Shown one piece after another: positions 1 through 7,036 of a stretch of 9,517 bases of DNA (position 1 is the first letter of the stretch; every line of letters begins with the position of its first letter). The position numbers and the translations under genes are program-made. The stretch lies in NCBI GenBank assembly GCA_946617545.1, contig CAMOKK010000042.1, positions 1-9,517 of the forward strand. Reading direction: 5' to 3'. This stretch comes from an uncultured Bacteroidales bacterium (GTDB lineage: Bacteria; Bacteroidota; Bacteroidia; Bacteroidales; UBA932). Under the pieces are notes generated by a model. That model saw only the letters and a program-made list of their open reading frames with translations. It did not search any database and was not told the DNA's origin.

Positions 1-207
1 GACCAGATTGCCTGCATCATAGACGACTACGGCTGCTTTCAGGGAATCATCACTTTGGAAGACATCATGGAAACCATTCTGGGAATGGAGATTATAGACG
101 AGAACGACACCATCACCGACATGCAGCAGTACGCCAAGGAACGCTGGCTCAAACGCAAGAACCAGTATAAACAGATTGTGCTGCCGGAGGATGATGACCA
201 TGAGTAA
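1..207 (+). CDS. DUF21/CBS-domain membrane protein (CNNM/HlyC/CorC-like), 3' end
   Basis: This is the last 68 codons of a gene that begins left of the window. The visible peptide opens in the end of a second CBS domain: IIDDYGCFQGIITLEDIMET matches the family pattern VVDEYGGxxGIVTLEDILEE. It continues with GMEIIDENDTITDMQQYAKE and a basic tail ending EDDDHE. In this family an N-terminal DUF21 membrane domain is followed by a CBS pair that senses nucleotides, and members are linked to divalent cation (Mg2+/Co2+) transport or efflux, or are loosely called hemolysins. The protein stops soon after the CBS domain, so the C-terminal CorC_HlyC domain of E. coli CorC is absent; Bacteroidota commonly carry this shorter form. 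It overlaps the next gene by 8 nt, which suggests translational coupling. The family call rests on the CBS end alone because the membrane part is not visible. Confidence 0.85.
   Translation, partial: DQIACIIDDYGCFQGIITLEDIMETILGMEIIDENDTITDMQQYAKERWLKRKNQYKQIVLPEDDDHE
186..190 (+). promoter_or_regulatory. Shine-Dalgarno-like GGAGG for the YgjP-type gene
   Basis: GGAGG lies inside the last codons of the upstream gene, 9 nt before the ATG at 200. Two other in-frame ATGs, at 191 and 194, are too close to this site to use it well, so it favours 200 as the start. Strong ribosome-binding sites of this kind are uncommon in Bacteroidota, so it may instead be a chance product of the GAG GAT codons. 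Confidence 0.4.
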
Positions 208-607
208 GCTCTTTTTCAACCCCTTTACGGGCCTGTATTACATCCTCCGGAGAAAACCCCGCAAAGCACCCGTGAACCAAGAAGTGGAGCGCCTGCGAGC
301 CCAGGCCAAGCAGGAACTTCCTCCCCGCTTGAAGGAGCTGGCCGACGAACATGGCTTTACCTACAACCGCGTTACCATAAAAAACAACGTAAGTAACTGG
401 GGCAGCTGCTCTTCCAAAGGCAATATCAACCTGAACTTAAGGTTGGTCACCCTGCCGGACCACCTGCGGGACTATGTGATGCTCCACGAGCTCTGCCACC
501 TGAAATACCTCAACCACGGGCCCCGGTTCCACGCCCTGCTTGAGTCTGTCTGCCCCCGGCACCGCGCCTGCGAGAAAGAACTGAAAACCTATAAAATCAC
601 CGCCTGA
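200..607 (+). CDS. YgjP-like (DUF45/M48-type) zinc metallopeptidase, short form
   Basis: A 135-residue protein of the YgjP-like metallopeptidase domain family. The zinc site is complete: HELCH at residues 96-100 gives His96, Glu97 and His100, and NH at 105-106 gives the third ligand, as in the family pattern HELCHLxxxNHxxxFW. Upstream, NWGSCSSKGNINLNLRL (residues 67-82) matches the conserved RWGSCSxxGxIxLNxRL strand. No signal peptide is visible, so the protein is probably cytoplasmic; no physiological substrate is established for the family. Typical relatives run to about 230 residues with an extra N-terminal beta-rich part. Here only a short basic segment (about residues 1-45) precedes the core, making it a minimal version. 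ATG 200 is preferred over ATG 191 and 194 because a GGAGG lies 9 nt before it. It overlaps the upstream gene by 8 nt and the following gene by 1 nt (TGATG). Confidence 0.88.
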   Translation: MSKLFFNPFTGLYYILRRKPRKAPVNQEVERLRAQAKQELPPRLKELADEHGFTYNRVTIKNNVSNWGSCSSKGNINLNLRLVTLPDHLRDYVMLHELCHLKYLNHGPRFHALLESVCPRHRACEKELKTYKITA

Positions 608-2661
608 TGAAAGCTCCCCTCCTGCTGGCCACCGCCCTTCTGCTGGCTGCCTGCCAGTCGGCCGAAAGCGTAAAAACCACCTTCCAGACCTCCCAGGGCT
701 GGAGGCCCACGATAGACACCCGGGCCGATGCCGTGATGGTGTACGGCGTAGAAGGCAAGGTGTCCATAGAGGAAAGGCTGGCCTCGTGGCGGGAAAGAGG
801 CTATCAGACGCACTTCATGACCGGGATAGCCTGGGGCAATTACAAAGACTATTTTACCGGCGAGTGGGATGGCCGATGGCATTTGGACGAGGGCCAGGTG
901 AACCAGAAGGGAGACACCCTCTGGCACGGGAAGATGGTCCCCTACATTGTCCCTACGGAAAACTACCTGAAGTATTTCAAGGAGAAACAAATCAAGCGCG
1001 TGATTGACGCCGGCGTGGACCATATCTTCCTGGAAGAGCCCGAATTCTGGTCCGCCGCCGGCTATTCGGACGCCTTCAAGCGGGAGTGGGAGGCCTTTTA
1101 CGGCACCCCCTGGCGCCCGCGGGAAGAATCGGCCGAAGCGGCCTACCTTACGGCCAAGCTCAAGTACCACCTCTATTACCGGGCGCTGGACCGGGCCTTC
1201 AGCTATGCCAAGGAATACGGCCGCTCCCTGGGCCGTGACATCCGCTGCTACGTTCCCACCCATTCCCTGATTAACTACACCCAGTGGCAGATTGTGAGCC
1301 CGGAGGCCTCCCTGGCCTCCCTCCCCTGCATAGACGGCTACATCGCCCAGGTGTGGACCGGCACTTCCCGCGTACTCAACTACTACAAAGGCGTGCAGAA
1401 GGAGCGGGTGTTCGAAACCGCCTTCCTGGAATACGGCTGCATGGCTTCCATGACAGCCCCCACCGGCCGCCGCCTGTGGTTCCTCACGGACCCCATTGAA
1501 GACCGTCCCCGCGACTGGGAAGACTTCCGCCGGGGCTACCAGGCCACCTTCACGGCCCAGCTCCTGTATCCGCAGGTAGATGCCTATGAAATCATGCCCT
1601 GGCCGGAGCGCATCTACGAAAAGCTGTATCCGCTAAGCCCCGGTTCTTCCGAGATGTCCCGCATTCCCCAGGACTACGCTTCCATGATGCAGGTCATGAC
1701 CAACGCCCTCCAGAACATGCCCAAGGCCCCGCAGAAGCCCTCGGAGGCGGCCGTTCTCATGGCCAATTCCCTCATGTTCCAGCGGGACTCCAGCCTGAGG
1801 GGCTTTTTCGGCCTGGCCCTCCCCCTTCTCAAAGAGGGCTGTCCCGTGGGAATGGTCCACATGGAAAACCTGGGCTACAAAAAGGCCCTCGAAGGCACCC
1901 GCGTACTGCTGATGACCTATGCCAACATGAAGCCCCTGGACCCGCAGGCACATGCTTTCCTGGCCGATTGGGTCCGTCGCGGGGGCCGGCTCATCTACTG
2001 CGGCAAAGACGACGACCCGTATCAGCAGGTGCAGGAATGGTGGAATACGGCCCCCCATGCGTATGCCGCCCCCTCCGACCACCTCTTTGAGCTCATGAAT
2101 GTCCCCGCCGGAGCCCCTTCCGGGCAATATGCCTATGGAAAAGGCAGCCTGACCATCCTGCGGGAGAATCCGGAGGACTTCTGTCCGGAAAGTGTAGCGG
2201 AACTGTCGGCCCTGCTTCCCCGCACCGCTACCTTGCAGTTGGAACGGGGGCCCTACCATATAGCCGCCGTGATGGACGAAAATCCCCATGCCGTCCCCCT
2301 GAAACTGGAAGGCTGCCTGATAGACCTCTACGACCCCGCCCTTCCCGTGTACCATGCCACGGAAGTGGCGCCGGGCTCGCAGGGCCTGTATTATAACGTC
2401 AAGAAAGCCCCCAAGGCCCCGGCCATCCTGGCGGCCGCCAGCCGCGAGTATGAGGTGAAACGCTCTTCCCGCCGGTTTTCCTACCTCTGCAAAGGCCCTC
2501 AGGACACTTACAACATCACCCGCATCCTGCTGCCGGCGCGGCCTGCAAGCGCCAGCGTGAACGGAGAGCCCTGCCCCTTCGAATGGGACCAGGACAGCCG
2601 CACCGTCTTCCTCCGCTTCCCCAACAGCCCGGAAGGCAAGCAAGTAGAACTGAATTGGTAA
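607..2661 (+). CDS. Glycoside-hydrolase-like lipoprotein, family not identified
   Basis: A 684-residue protein that opens with a lipoprotein signal: MK, a hydrophobic run, and the lipobox LAAC with the lipidated cysteine at residue 16. It should be anchored in the envelope. I infer three parts. Residues about 35-360 look like a TIM barrel: the strand HIFLEEPEFW (139-148) carries Glu143, Glu144 and Glu146, and later strand ends carry Glu275 (FLEYG) and Glu328 (AYEIMPWPE). Residues about 379-475 look like a Rossmann or GATase-like domain, with ALEGTRVLLMTYANM followed by WVRRGGRLIYCGKDD, as in the trimerisation domain of GH42-type beta-galactosidases. The remainder, ending about residue 684, looks beta-rich. 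This order suggests a clan GH-A-like enzyme acting on a carbohydrate, but I cannot name the CAZy family or substrate, and the catalytic residues are guesses. No SusC/SusD pair is visible. The start overlaps the previous stop by 1 nt. Confidence 0.72.
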   Translation: MKAPLLLATALLLAACQSAESVKTTFQTSQGWRPTIDTRADAVMVYGVEGKVSIEERLASWRERGYQTHFMTGIAWGNYKDYFTGEWDGRWHLDEGQVNQKGDTLWHGKMVPYIVPTENYLKYFKEKQIKRVIDAGVDHIFLEEPEFWSAAGYSDAFKREWEAFYGTPWRPREESAEAAYLTAKLKYHLYYRALDRAFSYAKEYGRSLGRDIRCYVPTHSLINYTQWQIVSPEASLASLPCIDGYIAQVWTGTSRVLNYYKGVQKERVFETAFLEYGCMASMTAPTGRRLWFLTDPIEDRPRDWEDFRRGYQATFTAQLLYPQVDAYEIMPWPERIYEKLYPLSPGSSEMSRIPQDYASMMQVMTNALQNMPKAPQKPSEAAVLMANSLMFQRDSSLRGFFGLALPLLKEGCPVGMVHMENLGYKKALEGTRVLLMTYANMKPLDPQAHAFLADWVRRGGRLIYCGKDDDPYQQVQEWWNTAPHAYAAPSDHLFELMNVPAGAPSGQYAYGKGSLTILRENPEDFCPESVAELSALLPRTATLQLERGPYHIAAVMDENPHAVPLKLEGCLIDLYDPALPVYHATEVAPGSQGLYYNVKKAPKAPAILAAASREYEVKRSSRRFSYLCKGPQDTYNITRILLPARPASASVNGEPCPFEWDQDSRTVFLRFPNSPEGKQVELNW

Positions 2662-2674
2662 AACGTATAAGCAT

Positions 2675-3625
2675 ATGACACCCGAAACCATTGCCGCCAT
2701 AGACCAGATTGACGTCCAGCTGAATGCCGGCGGCATGAACACCATCAATATCGTACTGGCTTTCGTGATGTACGGCGTAGCGCTGGGCATCCGGCCGGGC
2801 ACCTTCGTAGAAGTGTTCAAAAAGCCCAAGTCGGTGCTGCTGGGCATGTGTGCCCAACTTGTGTTCCTTCCGATGTTCACCTTTTTCCTGGCGCTGGCAC
2901 TGGGAGGCAGCATTTCCTGGACCATGGCCATGGGCATGATTCTGGTAGCCTCCTGCCCCGGAGGGAATATCTCCAATTTCATGTCTTCCCTCTCCAAGGC
3001 CAACGTGGAACTGTCCGTAAGCCTGACGGCCATCTCTACGGCCTTGGCGGTATTCATGACCCCCTTCAACTTCTGGCTGTACGGCAACCTGTACCTGCAC
3101 TTCGCCCATATTCCCGGAGACGTTCCCACCCTGGTGATTCCCCTCTGGGATGTCCTCAAAACCATCTTCATTCTGTTGGGCGTTCCGCTGGTGGCCGGCA
3201 TCCTTACCGCCCGCTGCCTCCCCAAAGTGGCAGGAGTCCTCAAAAAGCCCCTGCAATGGATTAGCATCCTGTTTTTCCTGGCCATGGTGGTGCTCTCTTT
3301 TTGGGGCAACCGCGTAGCCTTTGTCCAGTGCATCAAGTACATCTTCCTGGTGGTGCTCATCCACAACCTGCTGGCCCTGGCCATCGGCTTTGTCACGGGC
3401 ACCGCCTTCAAACTCCCGTATAAGGACCGCCGTACGCTCACCATCGAAACCGGTATCCAGAACAGCGGCCTGGGCCTGGTACTCCTGCTGGGTACGGCCA
3501 TCTTCGCCCACTTCCCTCCCCACGGAGGCATGCTGGTGATTACCGCCTGGTGGGGCATCTGGCACATTGTGAGCGGCCTTACGGTAAGTGCAGTCTTTGC
3601 CGTGTCAGACAAAAGAAAGAAATGA
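2675..3625 (+). CDS. Bile acid:sodium symporter (BASS) family transporter
   Basis: A 316-residue polytopic membrane protein with the two signatures of the BASS fold. SCPGGNISN (residues 93-101) and ETGIQNSGLGL (258-268) are the discontinuous helix crossovers that build the substrate and Na+ sites; Glu258, Gln262 and Asn263 correspond to the ExxxQN sodium ligands. About nine to ten hydrophobic helices are spread over residues 22-310, and the tail DKRKK is basic, as expected for a cytoplasmic end. BASS proteins couple Na+ entry to uptake of organic anions. Bacterial members carry bile acids, pantoate, pyruvate or other carboxylates, so the substrate cannot be read from sequence. It follows the lipoprotein gene after 13 nt with no clear promoter or ribosome-binding site, and its TGA overlaps the ATG of the acyltransferase gene (ATGA). 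Confidence 0.92.
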   Translation: MTPETIAAIDQIDVQLNAGGMNTINIVLAFVMYGVALGIRPGTFVEVFKKPKSVLLGMCAQLVFLPMFTFFLALALGGSISWTMAMGMILVASCPGGNISNFMSSLSKANVELSVSLTAISTALAVFMTPFNFWLYGNLYLHFAHIPGDVPTLVIPLWDVLKTIFILLGVPLVAGILTARCLPKVAGVLKKPLQWISILFFLAMVVLSFWGNRVAFVQCIKYIFLVVLIHNLLALAIGFVTGTAFKLPYKDRRTLTIETGIQNSGLGLVLLLGTAIFAHFPPHGGMLVITAWWGIWHIVSGLTVSAVFAVSDKRKK

Positions 3626-4596
3626 AACTCTGGGAAAACAGCCGGTCCTACCGCTTCGGACGCATCTTCACCGATGCGTGCACCCGCAGCTTGTACTGGC
3701 ATTTCCAGGTATGTGGAAAAGAGAATATTCCGGCCGATGGCGCCGTCATCCTCTCTCCCAACCACACCAACACCCTCATGGATGCCCTGGTAATGCTGCG
3801 CCTCCAAAAGGGTCCCATCGCCTTTGGCGCCCGGGCCGATCTCTTCCAAAAGGGCCTCCGGGTGGCCCGCGCCCTGCACTGGCTCAAGATTGTCCCGCTG
3901 GCCCGCGCCAGGGACGGGGCCGAAGCCCTGAAGCAGAGCCAGGAGATTATCGACGAAATAGTGGACTGCCTGGGGCACAAGGTCCCTTTCTGCCTGTTTC
4001 CGGAAGGTACGCACAGGCCCAAACGGTCTCTCCTTCCCCTCAAAAAAGGCATTTTCCGCATTGCCGCCCAGGCCGCTCAGAACTTGGACGTTCCTGTCTA
4101 TGTGGTACCCGTCGGCATCGAGCATGAATCTTACTACAAAGCCGGCAGGGACATAAGGGTAAGTTTTGGGGAGCCCATCAGAATTACGCCAGACGCATCT
4201 TCGGCCGATTTCCTGGCCGAACTTACCCGTCGCATGCGGGGGCTCATCACCTGGTTCCCGGACGACGAAAACTATCCCCCCGCCGTGGCCGCATGGGAGA
4301 AAGGCCGGCACAAAAGCCAGCTCTGGCGCTACCTGCTGCTTCCCGTATGGGGAGTATCGGCCCTGATGAGCCTTCCCATCTGGCTGCCTTCCGAAATGCT
4401 GGTGGCCCGGCTCAAAGACAAAGCCTGGAGCAATACCGTCCGCTATGTCTTCCGGTTGCTGCTGCTTCCGCTGCTCGTCCTGGCGGCCGGCATCTGTGCC
4501 TTTGTCTGGCTGCCCTGGTATGGGGCGCTGCTCACCGTCTTCTGCACCCTCCTTTCCCCGATGCTGTTTTACCGCCTTTTGCCGGACAGGTCATGA
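3622..4596 (+). CDS. PlsC-type 1-acyl-glycerol-3-phosphate acyltransferase family protein
   Basis: A 324-residue membrane-associated acyltransferase. Motif I is NHTNTLMDA (residues 47-55), with the catalytic pair His48 and Asp54; the five-residue spacing is the variant common in Bacteroidota, where E. coli PlsC has four. Motif III is FPEGTHRPKRSL (126-137), which binds the glycerol phosphate moiety, and VYVVPVGIE (159-167) is the later block IV. The C-terminal part (about 253-320) adds two to three hydrophobic segments that anchor it in the membrane. Family members move acyl groups to lysophosphatidate or related lipids in phospholipid synthesis, but this may be a paralogue with another acceptor such as an aminolipid. 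ATG 3622 is chosen because it gives the 4-nt ATGA overlap with the transporter gene; a GTG at 3550 would extend into transporter coding sequence and add a non-family N-terminus. Confidence 0.9.
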   Translation: MKLWENSRSYRFGRIFTDACTRSLYWHFQVCGKENIPADGAVILSPNHTNTLMDALVMLRLQKGPIAFGARADLFQKGLRVARALHWLKIVPLARARDGAEALKQSQEIIDEIVDCLGHKVPFCLFPEGTHRPKRSLLPLKKGIFRIAAQAAQNLDVPVYVVPVGIEHESYYKAGRDIRVSFGEPIRITPDASSADFLAELTRRMRGLITWFPDDENYPPAVAAWEKGRHKSQLWRYLLLPVWGVSALMSLPIWLPSEMLVARLKDKAWSNTVRYVFRLLLLPLLVLAAGICAFVWLPWYGALLTVFCTLLSPMLFYRLLPDRS

Positions 4597-5795
4597 CAAG
4601 GATAGCCATCATAGGAGCCGGTGCCGCCGGATGTTTCTGCGCAGCCAACTTGCTGGAGCAGGCTCCGGGGCTGTCTGTCACCCTCTTTGAGGCCGGTCCC
4701 AAGGCCCTTGCCAAGGTAGCCATTACCGGAGGGGGCCGATGCAACCTCACCAATTCCTTCGAGGGAATCCGCTCGCTTTCGGAGGCTTACCCCCGCGGAG
4801 AGCGCGTCATGAAAAGGGCGCTGAAAACCTTCTCGCAGGAAGATACCTGCGCCTGGTTCCAAAGCCGGGGCGTTCCGCTCACCCTCCAGGAAGACCACTG
4901 CTGGTTCCCCGTCTCCCAGGACGCCCTGGACATTGTCCGCTGCCTTCTGAAGGCCTGCAAAGGGGCCGATATCCGCCTTCATACGCCCGTGAAGAGCATC
5001 TCTCCTTGTCATTCTGAGCGAAGCGAAGAATCTCCCTGGAAAGTGAACGGCGAGCCCTTCGACACCGTGGTGGTCACCACCGGCGGCGCCCGGGGAGGCC
5101 TCCCCTTCCTGGAAGGCCTGGGCTTGGATATGGTGCCGCCCGTACCCTCCCTTTTCACCTTCAACGTGCCGGACAAGAGCCTCACCACCCTCATGGGCTT
5201 GGTGGTGGAGGCCGGCATCGGCCTTAACGGGACGCCCTTCCGGGCCAGCGGTCCCCTCCTTATCACAGACTGGGGATTCAGCGGACCCGCCACCCTCAAG
5301 CTTTCCTCCTACGCCGCCCGCCACCTGGCCGAAAACGGCTACAAGGGCACCCTGTCCGTCAACTGGCTCAACGCCTCCGAGGCGGAAATCCGGGCTCTAC
5401 TGACCGAAACGGCATCCCATAATCCCCAGAAGCAGCTTTCTTCCACACACCTGCTTCAGGGCCGCCTGTGGGCCCATCTTCTTGGGAAAGCCGGCCTCAG
5501 GGAGGACATCCGCTGGGCAGAGCTGGGCTCCAAGGGCCTCAACCGCCTCACCGCCATCCTGTCGGCCAGCTCCTATCCCCTCTCCGGCAAGAGCCGCTTC
5601 CGGGAAGAATTCGTGACGGCCGGGGGCGTGGCCCTGTCCAATGTCAACCCCGGAAGTTTGGAATGCAAACGGCATCCGGGCCTGTATTTTGCAGGCGAAG
5701 TGCTGGATATAGACGCCATTACCGGAGGCTTCAACCTCCAAGCCGCCTGGAGCACCGGCTACATCTGTGCCCAAAGTATATTGAGGAACTTATGA
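4593..5795 (+). CDS. BaiN/YhiN (HI0933) family NAD(P)/FAD-dependent oxidoreductase
   Basis: A 400-residue flavoprotein. The N-terminal dinucleotide fold has IAIIGAGAAG (residues 4-13) for FAD, followed by the family hallmark TGGGRCNLTN (45-54). The C-terminal FAD-contact block holds VTAGGV (341-346), then LYFAGEVLDIDAITGGFN (364-381). The length is normal for HI0933-type proteins. The family is named after YhiN and after BaiN, which acts in reductive steps of clostridial bile acid 7-dehydroxylation; most members have no known substrate, so bile acids are only a possibility. An oddity is the peptide CHSERSEES (139-147), encoded by a dispersed nucleotide repeat, lying between VKSI and WKVNGEPFD where relatives have a short variable hairpin loop. 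The reading frame stays intact through it. ATG 4593 overlaps the acyltransferase stop (ATGA), and the gene overlaps rmuC in the same way. Confidence 0.92.
   Translation: MTRIAIIGAGAAGCFCAANLLEQAPGLSVTLFEAGPKALAKVAITGGGRCNLTNSFEGIRSLSEAYPRGERVMKRALKTFSQEDTCAWFQSRGVPLTLQEDHCWFPVSQDALDIVRCLLKACKGADIRLHTPVKSISPCHSERSEESPWKVNGEPFDTVVVTTGGARGGLPFLEGLGLDMVPPVPSLFTFNVPDKSLTTLMGLVVEAGIGLNGTPFRASGPLLITDWGFSGPATLKLSSYAARHLAENGYKGTLSVNWLNASEAEIRALLTETASHNPQKQLSSTHLLQGRLWAHLLGKAGLREDIRWAELGSKGLNRLTAILSASSYPLSGKSRFREEFVTAGGVALSNVNPGSLECKRHPGLYFAGEVLDIDAITGGFNLQAAWSTGYICAQSILRNL
5007..5033. repeat. CHSERSEES-type dispersed repeat inside the flavoprotein gene
   Basis: These 27 bases encode exactly the nine codons CHSERSEES and contain ATTCTGAGCGAAGCGAAGAA. 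The ends ATTCT (5011-5015) and AGAAT (5027-5031) are inverted repeats, and GCGAAGCGAAG is internally repetitive. Read on the other strand, the same bases give the familiar FFASLRMT peptide. From memory, both peptides recur in predicted proteins of many unrelated bacteria, including Bacteroidota, where they mark a short intergenic repeat that sometimes falls in genes. TCTCC occurs on both sides (5001-5005 and 5031-5035), which could be a target duplication or chance. I see only this copy in the window. Confidence 0.75.
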
Positions 5796-7036
5796 ACACA
5801 GTGGAACTCATTATCATAGCTGCCGCCGTGGCCGTAATTCTGGCCGTGGTCATTACCTGGCTCATCATGCACGCCCATGAGGTGAAGGCCTGCAACGCCC
5901 TGGAAAACCAGCTCATCGCCGCCCGGAGGGACCTGGAGAATGCCGATAAACTCCAGAAGATGCAGCAGGAGTCCTTCTCGCAGCAGTTGGAAGCCGTACG
6001 CAGCCAGCTCTCGGCCGAGACGGAAAAGCTTCTGAAACAGCGGGAAGAGGCCCTTCAGCAAAAGGCCGAGGAAACCTTCAAGACCCTCGCCGGACCGCTG
6101 GGGAAAGACCTCAAGGCCATGCAGGAGAGCTTCGAGAACCAGAAACGCAGCCAGACGGAAGGCACCGCCTCCCTCAAGACCGCCATGGAACAGGCCGTCA
6201 AGAACCTGCGGGAGCAAACATCGGCCATCGGCTCCAAGGCCGACAACCTGGCCCAAGCCCTGAAGGGACAGAACAAGATGGCCGGCACCTGGGGGGAGGT
6301 CATCCTTTACAACATGCTCATGAATGAAGGGATGGAGGAAGGCCGGGACTTTGACCGGGAGCAGACTCTGCGGGACGCCATGGGAAGCGTGGTTTACAAT
6401 GAAGACAGCGGCAAGAGGATGAGGCCGGACTACATCCTGCACTACCCGGACAAGACGGAGCTCATCATCGACGCCAAAACCTCCATGGAGGCCCTTTCGG
6501 ACTGGTTCGCCGCCCAGGACGCCGCCTCGAAGGAAGATGCCGCCCAGCGCAACCTGCAGGCCATCCGCGCCCAGATCAAGAGCCTGTCCGGCAAACGCTA
6601 CCAGGATTATATCCGCGACGGTTACAAGACGCTGGACTACGTAATCATGTTCATCCCCAATTACAGTTCCCTGCAGCTGGCCAAGACGCTGGCGCCCAAT
6701 ATTTTCCAGGAAGCCTACCGACAGGGGGTGCTCCTCACCACGGAAGAGACGCTCATGCCTTTCCTGAGGATGATTCGCATAGCCTGGACCAATTACGACC
6801 AGGCCCGCAATCAGGAAAAGATTATCAAGGCCGCCCAGACCATGGTGGACCGCGTTTACGACTTCTCCAAGGCGCACGCCGCCATGGGAGAAAAACTGCA
6901 CGCCGCTTTGGAGGAATACGACAAAGTATCCCTGAAAATAGGAGAATCGGGGAATTCCATCCTCACCAGCGCACGGCAGCTCATTCAGTTAGGCGTTCCC
7001 AAGAACCCCAAGAAACCGCTGCCGGAGGGTGACTAA
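5792..7036 (+). CDS. rmuC: DNA recombination protein RmuC
   Basis: A 414-residue RmuC family protein. Residues 5-27 form one N-terminal transmembrane helix, followed by a long coiled coil of Q/E/K/A heptads (about 32-160), and then the nuclease-like domain. Its conserved blocks are present: GTWGEVILYNML (165-176), RPDYILHYPD (211-220) and ELIIDAKTSMEAL (223-235). Glu169, Asp213, Asp227 and Lys229 fit the PD-(D/E)xK fold proposed for the family. LDYVIMFIPN (281-290) and LLTTEETLMPFLRMI (314-328) complete the core. RmuC limits inversions between short inverted repeats in E. coli, and its relatives are thought to be membrane-tethered nucleases; the exact reaction is not settled. The start overlaps the upstream stop as ATGA, so it is probably translationally coupled. 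Its TAA shares bases with the stop codon of the opposing flavodiiron gene. Confidence 0.95.
   Translation: MNTVELIIIAAAVAVILAVVITWLIMHAHEVKACNALENQLIAARRDLENADKLQKMQQESFSQQLEAVRSQLSAETEKLLKQREEALQQKAEETFKTLAGPLGKDLKAMQESFENQKRSQTEGTASLKTAMEQAVKNLREQTSAIGSKADNLAQALKGQNKMAGTWGEVILYNMLMNEGMEEGRDFDREQTLRDAMGSVVYNEDSGKRMRPDYILHYPDKTELIIDAKTSMEALSDWFAAQDAASKEDAAQRNLQAIRAQIKSLSGKRYQDYIRDGYKTLDYVIMFIPNYSSLQLAKTLAPNIFQEAYRQGVLLTTEETLMPFLRMIRIAWTNYDQARNQEKIIKAAQTMVDRVYDFSKAHAAMGEKLHAALEEYDKVSLKIGESGNSILTSARQLIQLGVPKNPKKPLPEGD

Noticed and set aside
3550..3621. Upstream GTG start extending the acyltransferase by 24 residues.
   Set aside because: It lies within transporter coding sequence and gives a Cys/Arg-rich extension foreign to the family; ATG 3622 gives a normal start and the ATGA coupling seen throughout the operon.
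1633..4311. A minus-strand open frame of nearly 900 codons running opposite the lipoprotein, transporter and acyltransferase genes.
   Set aside because: It is antisense to three recognisable genes, has low-complexity Gly/His/Arg/Val-rich composition and no family motifs. Such frames arise from GC-rich third positions in the real genes.
4293..4592. A 100-codon upstream extension of the flavoprotein, suggesting a fusion.
   Set aside because: The extension is out of frame with, and entirely within, the acyltransferase gene; the dinucleotide-binding motif begins right after ATG 4593.
5759..6901. A minus-strand open frame of 380 codons opposite rmuC.
   Set aside because: rmuC is unambiguous on the plus strand; the antisense peptide is Leu/Gly/His-rich without domain signatures.
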